A stretch of DNA of 64,000 nucleotides, from assembly GCF_016861975.1 (NCBI RefSeq), contig NZ_BOMB01000051.1, forward strand, positions 1-64,000. The letters are read 5' to 3'. The notes beneath the pieces were generated by a model. That model was not told where the DNA came from, did not search any database, and was given only the letters and a program-made list of their open reading frames with translations. Numbering within the stretch: position 1 is the first letter of the stretch; every line of letters begins with the position of its first letter. The position numbers and the translations under genes were made by a program. Origin of the DNA: Actinocatenispora rupis (GTDB taxonomy: Bacteria > Actinomycetota > Actinomycetes > Mycobacteriales > Micromonosporaceae). Shown in pieces: positions 43,688-53,716 of this stretch.

Positions 43688-43941
43688 CGTGTCGCTCCTT
43701 CGTCACCGGTACGGGGCACGCCCGTCCTCGACTCCCAGCCTGCGTCAGCCCGGTTTCACGCCACCCTCACACCGGTAACACCGACCGCTCCGGTACCGGA
43801 GGGCGCCGTCACCCGCGTCCGCTTCGTCCCCCGTCGGTACGGTCCGTCCCGCCTGGCATGAGCCGGCGCACCGTGTCGTACGCCCGAGGCGCCACGGACA
43901 AGGACGTGGTCCACTCCCCGCGTGGGCACCGACCGCGACGG

Positions 43942-44991
43942 TCAGCGACGCCGTCCCGCGCCGGTACGGCTCCGGAGCCGGACGTTCCGCCGCTCCGCGC
44001 TCCGCCGTCCGAGTACGTCCGCCGCCATGGCGTACGCGGCGCCGAGGACGAGGACGCAGCCGAGCAGTTGCAGTACCGTCGGCGTTTCGGCGAGCGCCAG
44101 GGCCGACAGGGCGAGCGCGCCGACCGGGGTGAGCATCAGCAGCGACGCGCCCACCGCGCTGGGCAGGCGCGGCCCCGCCACGACGACCAGCAACCAGCCC
44201 AGCACCTGGCCGCACAGCGCGGTGAGCGCCAACCAGCCCAGCGGTACCCAGCCGGGGGTGAGCGTCACGCCCTGCCACGCGGCACCGACGGCCCACGACA
44301 CCAGCGCCGCCGACGCCACCACGTCCCGGTACGACTGCGCGACCTGGCCACCGGCGCCGCCACGCCGCAACAGGAACAGGAATCCCGAGTAGCAGAGCGC
44401 CGCGCCGAGCGCGTGCAGGGTGCCCCAGGCCGGCCGGGCGCCAGGCGTACCGGTCTCCAGTACGCCACCGGTGAGCACGATGCCGACGACCATGACCGGC
44501 AGTACCGGCCAGAAGCTCCGCGGCACCCGCTCGCGGTCGACCACCCGGGCCACCAGCGGCACGATCACGACCTGCGCGTTGACCAGTACGGTCGACAGCC
44601 CGGCGCCCACCTCCTGGATGGCCTGCGTCCACAGCAGCGCGTCGCCCGCGAACAGCACGCCCGCCGCGACCGCGCGGGCGTGACCGCGCCGGCTCAGCGG
44701 GCCGCGACGGCGGCGTTCCGCCCGCCACAACGGAACCAGCAACGGGAGCGCCAGCAGGCAGCGGAAGACCGAGGCCGTGCCCGGTGTCGTACCGGACAGC
44801 TCGATGAACACCGCCGACGACGACACACCGAGCGCGCCGACCGCCATGGCCCACCGCGGCGACAGCCGCCCGACCGTTCCGAACGCCGCAACCCAGCCGC
44901 GCACACGATTCAGCACACCTTCCGCGTTTCCCCAGAACGCCGCCGCCATGCACAACCCGTCGGGTACGCCAGCGGCAGGTCCGGTCGTCAC
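43942..44991 (-). CDS. EamA/RhaT family (DMT) transporter
   Basis: Membrane transporter of about 349 residues from GTG 44989-44991. Ten hydrophobic segments in two EamA repeats are seen, starting at AMAVGALGVSSSAVFIEL near residue 48. The N-terminal 45 residues are unusual for the family, so the true start may be an internal ATG (for example 44947-44949). Relatives export metabolites or amino acids. It is a lone gene. Confidence 0.85.
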   Translation of the reverse strand: MTTGPAAGVPDGLCMAAAFWGNAEGVLNRVRGWVAAFGTVGRLSPRWAMAVGALGVSSSAVFIELSGTTPGTASVFRCLLALPLLVPLWRAERRRRGPLSRRGHARAVAAGVLFAGDALLWTQAIQEVGAGLSTVLVNAQVVIVPLVARVVDRERVPRSFWPVLPVMVVGIVLTGGVLETGTPGARPAWGTLHALGAALCYSGFLFLLRRGGAGGQVAQSYRDVVASAALVSWAVGAAWQGVTLTPGWVPLGWLALTALCGQVLGWLLVVVAGPRLPSAVGASLLMLTPVGALALSALALAETPTVLQLLGCVLVLGAAYAMAADVLGRRSAERRNVRLRSRTGAGRRR

Positions 44992-45043
44992 CGGGAACTG
45001 ATGCGGCGCAAGGGATCCACGCTGCGTCGGCCCGGGGCCCCGG

Positions 45044-45697
45044 TCATCCCACGGTGGGCGATCGGGTGGCGGCGGTGAGCCCGGTGACGATCACCGCGGT
45101 CAACGTGTCCAGGTACGTTGCGTCGACCGGCGGTGCGCCGGGGTTGAGCAGCCGCGGCAGGAGCGGCGCGAACAGCAGGTCCGTACCCAGGTCGCGGTCG
45201 AGTGCGGCGGGCAGTTCGCCGCGGTCCACGGCTCGCCGCAGGATGGCCTCGCCGGCCTCCCGGCGCGGTGCCAGGACGGCGACGCGCAGCGACTCGGCGA
45301 GCGCCGGGTTGCGTACCGACTCGCCCAGAAGGTCGGCGGCGATCCGGACCACCCGGGGATCGCTGGTCTGGGCGACGGTCAGGTCCAGGAAGCCGCGTAC
45401 GTCGCCGGGCAGGGTGCCGGTGTCGGGCACGTCGGGCAGCGCCCGGCGTACCAGGCGGGCCACCAGGTCGAGCAGCATGGCCTCCTTGGACGTCCACCGA
45501 CGGTAGAGCGCGGCCTTGCCGACGCCGGCCCGCCTCGCGACGGCGTCCATGGCGAGGCGACGCCAGCCGGCGGCCGCGAGTTCGTCGAACGCCGCGGTCT
45601 CGATCGCCGCGGACACGCCCCCGTCGAGGGTCGGGCCGCGGGTGCCTCGGCGGCGACCGGGGGCGAGCGCGTCGTCATCCCTGTCCGGCATGCGCAC
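45044..45697 (-). CDS. TetR family regulator of the divergent ABM gene
   Basis: A 217-residue repressor. Helix-turn-helix: LAMDAVARRAGVGKAALYRR, near residues 48-67, with WTSKEAML after it. The C-terminal domain (TGTLPGDVRGFLDLTVAQTS onward) resembles the TetR_C group. GTG at 45697 or ATG at 45691 could be the start. Two operators of the same pattern (45707-45736 and 45757-45784) lie upstream, facing the ABM monooxygenase gene. Confidence 0.88.
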   Translation of the reverse strand: MRMPDRDDDALAPGRRRGTRGPTLDGGVSAAIETAAFDELAAAGWRRLAMDAVARRAGVGKAALYRRWTSKEAMLLDLVARLVRRALPDVPDTGTLPGDVRGFLDLTVAQTSDPRVVRIAADLLGESVRNPALAESLRVAVLAPRREAGEAILRRAVDRGELPAALDRDLGTDLLFAPLLPRLLNPGAPPVDATYLDTLTAVIVTGLTAATRSPTVG

Positions 45698-45706
45698 ACC
45701 GTACCT

Positions 45707-45736
45707 GAAACGCGGAACACTTGCGTTCCGGGTTTC
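45707..45736. promoter_or_regulatory. TetR operator, copy 1
   Basis: GAAACGCGGAAC (45707-45718) and GTTCCGGGTTTC (45725-45736) match as inverted repeats at 11 of 12 positions with a 6-base centre. Confidence 0.7.
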
Positions 45737-45756
45737 GCCGACCTAGGGTTGACTCC

Positions 45757-45784
45757 AACGCGGAACGGTCCAGTTCCGTGTTTC
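45757..45784. promoter_or_regulatory. TetR operator, copy 2
   Basis: AACGCGGAAC (45757-45766), a 6-base centre and GTTCCGTGTTTC (45773-45784) repeat the pattern of copy 1. TTGACT at 45749-45754 is a -35-like box for rightward transcription, so bound protein would block it. Confidence 0.65.
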
Positions 45785-46017
45785 TTGTCAGTGGGGGACG
45801 ATGGACGGTTCCACCGCGGTGCCGGCGGTACTGCCGCGGCCCGGCCGCACGAAGGCCCGCCGCCGTCAGGTTCTCGACGCGCTGCGTTCCCCGCTGATCG
45901 CCCCGCGAGGGCGGCGACCACGGACGGCGCCAGCAGCCGCCACGTGCCGCAACGAACGTCACCGGCAAACCGGCCTGACGGACGTCACCGAATCACGAAC
46001 GAGAGGACGCACCACGC

Positions 46018-46386
46018 ATGGCCACCATGGCGAACCTGGACCCGACCACGCCGATCTTCGCGCAGTTCGGGGAGAAGACCGGGCCCATCGTCCTGACCAA
46101 CACCTTCGTCGTACCGAGGGAGCGGGCCGAGTCGTTCCTGGCGCACTGGACGAAGCAGGCCGAGTTCATGAAGGCACAGCCGGGATTCGTCTCGCTGCAG
46201 ATGCACCAGGGCACGGCCGGGAGCCAGTTGTTCCTGAACGTCGCGGTCTGGGAATCGACCGAGGCGCTCGCCAGGGCGCTCGGCAACCCGCAGTTCCAGA
46301 GCATGTCCGCCGAGGTCCCCGACGACATCGTGTCGTACGCGCACATCTTCCGGAAGATCGCGGTCGAGGGCCTCTGCGAGGCATGA
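46018..46386 (+). CDS. Antibiotic biosynthesis monooxygenase (ABM) domain protein
   Basis: A 122-residue dimeric ferredoxin-like barrel protein. IVLTNTFVVPRERAESFLAH opens the ABM fold, and PGFVSLQMHQG and FLNVAVWESTEALARAL follow in the expected order. Some relatives oxidise polyketides without cofactor, others degrade haem or have no known activity. ATG at 46018 follows GAGAGGA by about 9 bases. TetR and its two operators lie upstream, across 320 bases; the stretch 45785-46017 holds no recognised gene. Confidence 0.85.
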   Translation: MATMANLDPTTPIFAQFGEKTGPIVLTNTFVVPRERAESFLAHWTKQAEFMKAQPGFVSLQMHQGTAGSQLFLNVAVWESTEALARALGNPQFQSMSAEVPDDIVSYAHIFRKIAVEGLCEA

Positions 46387-46502
46387 CCACGGCACCGGCA
46401 CTCCCGGGCCCGCCGCGTCCGCCAACCCCGACCCAGCGGATTCCCTTGTACGCCACCGCATCGGTACCCGGCAGCGCGGCATCACCGGGAGGCGCCGGCC
46501 GC

Positions 46503-46913
46503 TCAGGGGAAGTTCGCCGTGATGCCGTCGGGGCTGTCGGGGGGCCACTCCACCAGCTCGATGCGGTAGCCGTCCGGGTCGGTGAGCCACGAGGTCCTCG
46601 GCCCGTCCGGGCCACCCGGGTACTCGACCGGCCCCGGTGCCAGGCCGGCGTCGGTCAGTCGTACGAGGGTGGTGGCCAGGGTGTCCGCCTGGATCGCCAG
46701 GTGGTCGATACCGCTTCCCACGTCGACGGGTCCGGCGGCGGGGCGGTGGACGAGTTCGAGCGAGGCGGCCGGTTCGTCGGGGAACCTGAGGATCACGAGC
46801 CGGCTTCCGCCACCGAGGTCGACCCGGCCCATCTCGACGTATCCCAGGGCGGTGTAGAACGCGAGCGAACGGTCCAGGTCGGTGACGCGGTACGAGACGA
46901 AGAGCGTCTTCAC
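46503..46913 (-). CDS. VOC family protein (lactoylglutathione lyase-like)
   Basis: A 136-residue protein with two beta-alpha-beta modules: FVSYRVTDLDRSLAFYTALG and IDHLAIQADTLATTLVRLTDAG. The metal ligands are probably Glu in SLELVHRP, His in DHLAIQ and Glu in RIELVEW. Glyoxalase I or a related lyase is possible, although this organism group uses mycothiol instead of glutathione. It is a lone gene. Confidence 0.85.
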   Translation of the reverse strand: MKTLFVSYRVTDLDRSLAFYTALGYVEMGRVDLGGGSRLVILRFPDEPAASLELVHRPAAGPVDVGSGIDHLAIQADTLATTLVRLTDAGLAPGPVEYPGGPDGPRTSWLTDPDGYRIELVEWPPDSPDGITANFP

Positions 46914-47165
46914 GCGGTCTCCTCGGGTCGGCGTACGCGGTGGCGGAGGTGTGTCAGGTCCCGGTCGTCGGGCCGTCGGACCTCCGGTCGTCGAGCCAGG
47001 TGCGAAGCCGCCGGCCGCCGCATCCGAGCCCCTGGCCCAGTCGATCGGCCGGGCCGGCGACGTCGCCGTCGAGCGACATCGACAGGTACCGCCGGTGGCG
47101 TCGATGTCACGTCCGTGGCGGGCGCTTCTCGCCCAGCGGCGAGTGTCAGAGGGGACACCGGCGGG

Positions 47166-47927
47166 TCAGCGGAAGAAGTCGGTGAGGATCGGGATCAGCG
47201 CGTCGTCGGCGATGCCGTGATCCTGGTCCGGTACGACCCGCGCGGTGGCGTCGGGTACCGCGCCCGCGACGGCGGTGGCCGCCGTCGACGCCCACGGCGC
47301 GCTGTTGCCGCCGGCCAGTACGAGTGTCGGTGTCGCGATGCGGGCCAACCGCTCGGCGGGGACGAGCCCGTCGTCGCACAGCCGTACGTCGTAGGCGAGC
47401 GTGTGCGCGATCGCCTCCATGGCCGGCCAGCCGGGGCTGGAGCTGATGTGCTCCAGCGCGGCGTCCGGCATCCCCGTCAGCGCCAGGAACTCCTTCGCGG
47501 CGCGGCCCCGGTCGCCGGCCGCGACCAGCCCGGCCAGCCGGGTCGCGAACGGTTCGGCCGGCTCGCCGCCACCCGTGTACGGCGGTTCGTACACCGCGAG
47601 CCGGTGCATCGGCACCCCGGCCGCCGCCGCTTCGAGGGCCAGTACGGCGCCGGAGGAGTGGCCGAACACGTACGCCGGGCCGCCGGTGGCGGTGAGTACG
47701 GCGGCCAGGTCCTCGACCTCGCGCTCCGTCGCGTACGGCGCGGTGTCGCCGGAGTCGCCGCGGCCGCGCCGGTCGTACCGGACGACCGTGAACCCGTCGA
47801 GCCCGGCCGCGAGCGAGGCGCTGGACCGCCGGTCGCAGAACGCGCCGGTCACGACCACCAGCGCCGGCCCGGCACCCGTCCGCTCGTACGCGATGGGCGT
47901 GCCGTCGGCCGAATCCACCTTCTCCAC
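47166..47927 (-). CDS. Alpha/beta hydrolase
   Basis: A 253-residue hydrolase. The nucleophile elbow is GHSSGA with Ser near residue 91, the oxyanion region VVVTGAFCDRR, and the C-terminal His in DQDHGIADD near the end. VVRYDRRGRGDSGDT is the usual strand-4 region. The substrate is unknown. It is transcribed leftward, alone, with about 80 bases to the XRE regulator. Confidence 0.88.
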   Translation of the reverse strand: MEKVDSADGTPIAYERTGAGPALVVVTGAFCDRRSSASLAAGLDGFTVVRYDRRGRGDSGDTAPYATEREVEDLAAVLTATGGPAYVFGHSSGAVLALEAAAAGVPMHRLAVYEPPYTGGGEPAEPFATRLAGLVAAGDRGRAAKEFLALTGMPDAALEHISSSPGWPAMEAIAHTLAYDVRLCDDGLVPAERLARIATPTLVLAGGNSAPWASTAATAVAGAVPDATARVVPDQDHGIADDALIPILTDFFR

Positions 47928-48008
47928 GTGGGCCTCCCGTCCGCAGAAACCTTCTCCGTCCGAACGGTAGACGGCCGCTGCGCTGGAAACTCATCGCTCG
48001 GCGGCCGG

Positions 48009-48539
48009 TCAGTCGGACCGCATCACACGGCGGTAGTGGGCGCGCGCCGCGTCCGTGCGGCCCGTGCCGTACGCCCGGAGCAGCTCGGCGAGCTCGGGCA
48101 GGTCGGGGTCGAGGCGGGTCGCGGCGGTCTCGATCTCGGCCGCCGAGGCGACCGCCCGCAGCAGCGCCTGGACCGCGCCGACGGTGTCGCTGTTGGCCTG
48201 CGGTGGCGGTTCCGGGAGCCGGAGGTTGCGCGCCGTGGTCGGCGCCTCGGCCCGGATCGCGGTGAGCCGCGCGCGCACCGCGTCGGGCGGCATCCGGTCG
48301 AAGCCGGGGTCGTCGACGAGCGCCTGGACGGCGAGCAACCGGGCCAGTACCGCCGGGTTGCTGATCTTCGCCCGCTGCCCGGACATGAGCTGCGAGAGCA
48401 TCGGCGCGGACAGCCCGAGGGTCTCGGCCAGGCCGGCCTGCGTGATGCCGAGCCGGGCGAGCAGCGCGCCGAGCAGCTCGCCCAGTGGCCGCCCGTACCA
48501 CTCGGTCTGGTGCGCGCGGTTGCGGCTGACCGGATCCAT
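48009..48539 (-). CDS. XRE-type (Cro/CI helix-turn-helix) regulator
   Basis: A 176-residue protein. LGELLGALLARLGITQAGLA and ETLGLSAPMLSQLMSGQR are the helix-turn-helix (about residues 18-55). The rest is helical with a Pro-rich break and may bind a partner. ATG at 48537-48539 is used; longer starts run into the operator. Three TTGCA-type palindromes lie upstream in the gap to the divergent vWA gene, so it likely controls both genes. Confidence 0.82.
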   Translation of the reverse strand: MDPVSRNRAHQTEWYGRPLGELLGALLARLGITQAGLAETLGLSAPMLSQLMSGQRAKISNPAVLARLLAVQALVDDPGFDRMPPDAVRARLTAIRAEAPTTARNLRLPEPPPQANSDTVGAVQALLRAVASAAEIETAATRLDPDLPELAELLRAYGTGRTDAARAHYRRVMRSD

Positions 48540-48552
48540 CCCCGTCCTCGTG

Positions 48553-48644
48553 TTTGCAGATGCGACTGGCTGGTTTGCACTCGGCTGCAACACTAGCGCA
48601 GAACTCGCCGGGAACACCGGGCGCGACACGATTTGCATCTGCAA
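48553..48644. promoter_or_regulatory. Three TTGCA/TGCAA palindromic sites between divergent genes
   Basis: Site A: TTGCAGATGC (48554-48563). Site B: TTGCA, 6 bases, TGCAA (48575-48590). Site C: TTGCATCTGCAA (48633-48644). A and C are also inverted copies of one another over 10 bases. All sit between the XRE and vWA starts; C is 14 bases before the vWA ATG. Confidence 0.7.
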
Positions 48645-48658
48645 TGAAGGGGACTGGG

Positions 48659-50494
48659 ATGCGTACTCTCAGGCGGCTGTTCGCCGTACTGGCGGCGACC
48701 GCGCTCGGCGTGCCGCTGGCGCCGCTGGTGGCGTCCGCGGCGCCGAGCGGCACCGGGCTCGCGCCGATGATGCTGGTGGTCGACGCCTCCGGCTCGATGG
48801 CCGACCGCGACCCGTCCGGCGGTACGCGGATCGCGGCGGCCCGTACGGCGGTGCACGAGCTGGTCCGGCAGCTGCCGGACGGCGCGCGGGTCGGACTGAC
48901 GACGTACGGCACGCACACCGGGTCGTCGGACGCGGAGAAGGCGCGCGGTTGCCGGGACGTGACGGTGCTGCGCAAGATCGGGCCGCTGGACCGGGGCGCG
49001 CTGACCGGCGCGGTCGACTCGCTCACGCCACGCGGGTACACGCCGATCGGGCGGTCGCTGCGTACCGCGGTCGCGGCGCTGCCGGCGGACGGTCCGCGCT
49101 CGGTGGTGCTGGTGTCCGACGGCATCGACACGTGCGCCCCGCCGGACCCGTGCGCGGTCGCTGCCGAGTTGCACCGGAGCGCTCCCGACCTGCGCGTGCA
49201 CACCGTCGGGTACGGGGTGGACGGCGCGGCGCGCAAGCAGCTGGCGTGCCTCGCGCAGGCCACCGGCGGCACGTACGCGGACGCGCCGGACGCCGCGGCG
49301 CTGCGCCAGGTGCTGCCGCGGGTGTCGGCGGGCGCGCTGCGCAACTACGAGCCGACCGGCACCCGCGTGACGGGGACGGAGGACCAGGACGACGCGCCGG
49401 TACTGGCCCCGGGCCGGTTCCTGGACGTCGCCGTACTCGGTCGCGAGCGCTACTACCGCGTCGCCGCCTCCGCCCGGGACACGCTGTACTTCACCGCGTC
49501 GGTTCCGTTGCAGCGCAGCCGTTCCGCGGGCGACGGCGACGTCGCGCTCGACGTCCGGATGTACTCCGCGGGCGGGCGCAACTGCCAGGTGCACGAGCGC
49601 GGCCACACGACGGCGGGGATGGACGGCGGTGCGGTCATCGCCACCGTCGTGTTCAGCCCGAAGGAGTCCACTGTGGACAGTTGCCGGTCCGGCGGCCGGT
49701 ACGGCTTCCGCGTCACGTACGGTCGCTCGACCGGGCAGCCGGCCGAGCTGCCGCTGGAGATGCAGGTCGGCATCGAACCGGCCCTCGCCGGGGCCGCCGG
49801 GCCCGGACCGGCCACCGGGCCGGTCGCGTACACCGCCCCGACCGGCTCGCCGACCGCGGTGACCGGCGGCGGCTCGTTCTCCGCGGCGGCCGTCCTGCCC
49901 GGCTCCGGCAGCTACACCGACGTGCTGCAGAACACCGAGTACGTTTACTACCGGGTACGGCTCGGCTGGGGCCAGGGCCTCGCGTACCGGGTGCGGATCG
50001 GCGCGGCGACCGGCTGGGAGTCCGGCGACGACGCGAACGTCGGCACCGCCACGTACTCGCCGTTCCGGGCCGACGTGGCCGGCGCGACCGCCAGCTACCG
50101 TGGCACCGAACGCGAGCTGCCCGCCGACGCCGGCGCGGTGCGTACGCTGCCGATCCGGTACCGGAACAGGGAACTGGACGACGACCGGCAGCGGCGGCAG
50201 AGCGTCGCCGGCTGGTACTACGTCTCCGTCAAGCTCGGCCGGCAGCAGGCGCATCCGGCCGCCGAGCACGCGGTACCGGTGCGCATCGACCTGACCGTCG
50301 TCGGCCGTACCGAGCCGGGCCCGACGTACGCGAGCGCGACGGCGGCGCCCGCCACGGGATCGGACCACCGGGCTGCCGGGAAGGCGGCCGCCACTCCGAC
50401 GGGGTTCGCTTCGGTGGTGGCCGGCGCCGGCGGGCTCGTCGCGGTCGGTGCGCTCGTCGGGATCGCCGTCGCGGTCCTGCGCCGCCGTACCTGA
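48659..50494 (+). CDS. Secreted von Willebrand factor A domain protein with C-terminal membrane anchor
   Basis: A 611-residue exported protein. Residues 1 to about 28 are a signal peptide ending ASA, followed by the vWA domain with a complete MIDAS start (VVDASGSMADRD, Asp42) and SDGIDTC. The extracellular middle part is beta-rich with paired cysteines. GFASVVAGAGGLVAVGALVG near the C-terminus is a membrane anchor followed by RRRT. ATG 48659 has GGGGA upstream. It is divergent from XRE and ends 4 bases from the convergent kinase. A role in protein-protein binding at the cell surface is likely. Confidence 0.85.
   Translation: MRTLRRLFAVLAATALGVPLAPLVASAAPSGTGLAPMMLVVDASGSMADRDPSGGTRIAAARTAVHELVRQLPDGARVGLTTYGTHTGSSDAEKARGCRDVTVLRKIGPLDRGALTGAVDSLTPRGYTPIGRSLRTAVAALPADGPRSVVLVSDGIDTCAPPDPCAVAAELHRSAPDLRVHTVGYGVDGAARKQLACLAQATGGTYADAPDAAALRQVLPRVSAGALRNYEPTGTRVTGTEDQDDAPVLAPGRFLDVAVLGRERYYRVAASARDTLYFTASVPLQRSRSAGDGDVALDVRMYSAGGRNCQVHERGHTTAGMDGGAVIATVVFSPKESTVDSCRSGGRYGFRVTYGRSTGQPAELPLEMQVGIEPALAGAAGPGPATGPVAYTAPTGSPTAVTGGGSFSAAAVLPGSGSYTDVLQNTEYVYYRVRLGWGQGLAYRVRIGAATGWESGDDANVGTATYSPFRADVAGATASYRGTERELPADAGAVRTLPIRYRNRELDDDRQRRQSVAGWYYVSVKLGRQQAHPAAEHAVPVRIDLTVVGRTEPGPTYASATAAPATGSDHRAAGKAAATPTGFASVVAGAGGLVAVGALVGIAVAVLRRRT
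49666..49678. repeat. Palindrome GTCCACTGTGGAC, in a coding region
   Basis: Exact copy of TCCACWGTGGA inside the vWA gene. It is read as Ser-Thr-Val-Asp and uses the rare Thr codon ACT, as in the other coding copies. Confidence 0.7.
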
Positions 50495-50498
50495 CCGC

Positions 50499-51638
<1,140 letters not shown>

Positions 51639-51648
51639 GCCGCAGAGG

Positions 51649-52488
51649 CTAGCGCCTCCCGTCGCGGCCGGACCGCACCGAGGTGGCCGACAGCGCCTGC
51701 ACCCCCGCGTACGACAGCGTCGGCGGATCGGTCGGGCGGCCGTCGCGGATCGCGGCCGCGGTGGTCGCCGCGGCCGCCAGGGCGGTGCGGTACAGCAGCG
51801 AGCCGAGGCTGACCCGCCGTACTCCCCACCCGGCCAGCTCGGCGACGGTGGGCCCGGCCGGCGCGTACAGGATGTTCAGCGGGACGCCGGCGTTCCCGGC
51901 CAGCGTGGCGATCGTGCCCGGCTCCGACAGCCCCGGCACGAACACCCCGTTCGCGCCGGCCCGTTCGTACTCGGCGAGGCGCGCCCCGGTCTCCGCCACC
52001 CGGCAGCCGAGCCAGTACGTGTCGGTGCGGGCGTTGACGAACAGGGCGGGTGCGGCGGCCCTGACCGCGGCGATCTTCGCGGCGTGCAGGTCGACGGGGG
52101 CGAGAGTGCCGTCCGGGCGCCCGTCCTCCAGGTTGATCCCCGCGGCGCCCGCGGCGTGCAGCGTCGCGGCCAGCTCGGCGACCTCCGCCGGGTCGTCGCT
52201 GAACCCGCCCTCGACGTCGACGCTGAACAGGAAGCCGTCCCGGCCGAGCCGCCGGGTCAGCGCCACCGTCTCCACGACTGCCGCTGCCGCACCGTCGGGT
52301 ACCCCGGCGGCCGCGGCCACCCCGAGGCTCGTCGTACCGATCGCCCGGAATCCCTGCGCCACCAGCATCGCCGCGGAGGCGTGGTCCCAGGCGTTGGGCA
52401 GCAACAGCGGAGCGCCCCGGTCGTGCAGGCGCGCGAACTCGGTACCCGCTGCCGTGCCCCCCGCGGGGCGATCCACCTCATACGTCAT
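51649..52488 (-). CDS. Isocitrate lyase/PEP mutase superfamily enzyme
   Basis: A 279-residue TIM-barrel enzyme. LPNAWDHASAAMLVAQGFRA opens the fold, SVDVEGGFSDDP holds metal ligands and INLEDGRPDG the conserved Glu-Asp. LFVNARTDTYW is the typical active-site strand. The KKCGH loop of isocitrate lyase is absent, so PEP mutase-like or oxaloacetate hydrolase-like chemistry is possible. ATG at 52486-52488 begins 6 bases after a -10-like TAGCGT on the minus strand, suggesting a leaderless message. The leader and the first codons are duplicated just upstream (52463-52629). Confidence 0.88.
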   Translation of the reverse strand: MTYEVDRPAGGTAAGTEFARLHDRGAPLLLPNAWDHASAAMLVAQGFRAIGTTSLGVAAAAGVPDGAAAAVVETVALTRRLGRDGFLFSVDVEGGFSDDPAEVAELAATLHAAGAAGINLEDGRPDGTLAPVDLHAAKIAAVRAAAPALFVNARTDTYWLGCRVAETGARLAEYERAGANGVFVPGLSEPGTIATLAGNAGVPLNILYAPAGPTVAELAGWGVRRVSLGSLLYRTALAAAATTAAAIRDGRPTDPPTLSYAGVQALSATSVRSGRDGRR

Positions 52489-52629
52489 GCCCGCACGCTA
52501 GAGCCGGAACGTTTCGGCGCCGCGCGAAGCGTCCCGCGAGTACGTGCGCGTTGCGGGGCGGTCGGCCTCATGCGTCATGCCCGCACAGCTGGAGGCGGAA
52601 CGTTTCGGCGCCGCGCGAAGCGTCCCGCG
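52463..52629. repeat. Direct repeat: duplicated leader and first codons of the PEP mutase-like gene
   Basis: Copy A 52463-52538 (76 bases) contains the first eight codons of the gene and its leader. Copy B 52553-52629 (77 bases) lies about 90 bases upstream. A core of 34 bases is identical (52505-52538 and 52596-52629). Copy B encodes a matching ATG start (MTHEADRPA versus MTYEVDRPA) but runs to a stop after 26 codons. The -10-like TAGCGT is changed in copy B. The remaining gap to 52824 holds no recognised gene. Confidence 0.8.
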
Positions 52630-52722
52630 TCCGTGCCGCGCCGCGGGCGGTCGGAGGCGACCGCGTGCCGTGGCGCTGGTGCCCAGTCGGAACCGCGTGG
52701 TCACGCCGGCGGACGGCACTCG

Positions 52723-52748
52723 CGCACGTTCGAGGCGCACGTTCGAGG
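52723..52748. repeat. 13-base tandem repeat, two copies
   Basis: CGCACGTTCGAGG occurs twice in direct succession (52723-52735, 52736-52748), in a gap without a gene. Confidence 0.7.
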
Positions 52749-52824
52749 GCTTCGCGCGCCTCGGCCGGCGGAGGCCACCTGCCCACGTCGCGATCGTCGT
52801 GCGGCGGGCCGGGCCGGGCGGGCG

Positions 52825-53667
52825 TCAGCGTACGGAGGGGGCGAGGGCACGCCACTCGCGGAGGGGGAGGTGGCCGTCGGCGGTGAGTACCTGGAGGGCG
52901 ACGTGGTCGGCGCCGGCCGCGCGGTGTTCGGCGACGCGGGCGGCGATCGCGTCGGCGTCGCCCCACGCGACGAGCGCGTCGACCAGCCGGTCGCTGCCTC
53001 CGTCGGCGAAGTCCTCGTCGCCGAAACCGAGGCGGCGCAGGCTGTTCAGGTAGTTCGGCAGCGTCAGGTATCCCGCGAGCCGCCGCCGGCCCGTCGCGCG
53101 GGCGTCGTCCGGGTCGGTGGACAGGACGACCTTCTGCTCGGGCGCCAGCAGCGGCCCGTCGCCGAGGATCTCGCGGGCCTGCCGGGTGTGCTCCGGCGTC
53201 ACCAGGTACGGATGCGAGCCGGCCGCCCGCGTCGCCGACAACGCCAGCATCTTCGGCCCGAGCGCGGCCAGCACCCGCGCCGCCGCCGGCACGCCCGCGG
53301 CGTCCAGCCCGTCGAGGAAACGCACCATGGCACTGAACGGTTTCGCGTACGCCGGCGCAAGCGCGCTGTGGCTCGCGCCCAGCCCGAGTACGAAACGGTC
53401 GGGGTGGCGGGTGTTCAGCTCGTGGTACCGGGTGGCGAGCGCGTCGGCGGGACCGTCCCAGATCGTCGCGACGCCGGTGGCGACGGTCAGCCTGCGTGTC
53501 GCGTCGAGCGCGGCGGCCGGCAGGGCGAGGTCGTGGCTCGGGGAACCGCCGATCCAGAGCGTGCCGTAGCCGAGGGCTTCGAGTTCGGCCGCGGCGTCCG
53601 GCACCGCGGCCGGATCGGGTACGTGGCCGGGGTTCAGCCAGATTCCGGTCCGTCCGCCGTCGATCAT
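52825..53667 (-). CDS. F420-dependent LLM class oxidoreductase (TIGR03620-like)
   Basis: A 280-residue luciferase-like barrel enzyme that probably uses the deazaflavin F420. GIWLNPGHVPDPAAVPDAAA opens as in actinobacterial members, LATRYHELNTRHPDRFVLGLG holds a conserved strand, and VTPEHTRQAREILGDG the region near the cofactor phosphate. ATG at 53665-53667 gives the usual start; a longer in-frame extension has no support. A palindrome at 53717-53734 lies in its promoter region. The substrate is unknown. Confidence 0.87.
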   Translation of the reverse strand: MIDGGRTGIWLNPGHVPDPAAVPDAAAELEALGYGTLWIGGSPSHDLALPAAALDATRRLTVATGVATIWDGPADALATRYHELNTRHPDRFVLGLGASHSALAPAYAKPFSAMVRFLDGLDAAGVPAAARVLAALGPKMLALSATRAAGSHPYLVTPEHTRQAREILGDGPLLAPEQKVVLSTDPDDARATGRRRLAGYLTLPNYLNSLRRLGFGDEDFADGGSDRLVDALVAWGDADAIAARVAEHRAAGADHVALQVLTADGHLPLREWRALAPSVR

Positions 53668-53716
53668 GTCCGCCCCCGCCGTAGGTTCGCTGCGTCGCAC
53701 CCACCATAACCCAGAA

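Noticed and set aside
45801-46017. Upstream frame starting MDGSTAVPAVLPRPG before the ABM gene
   Set aside because: It runs through the ABM gene in another frame with basic low-complexity content; a short regulatory peptide cannot be excluded but is not supported.
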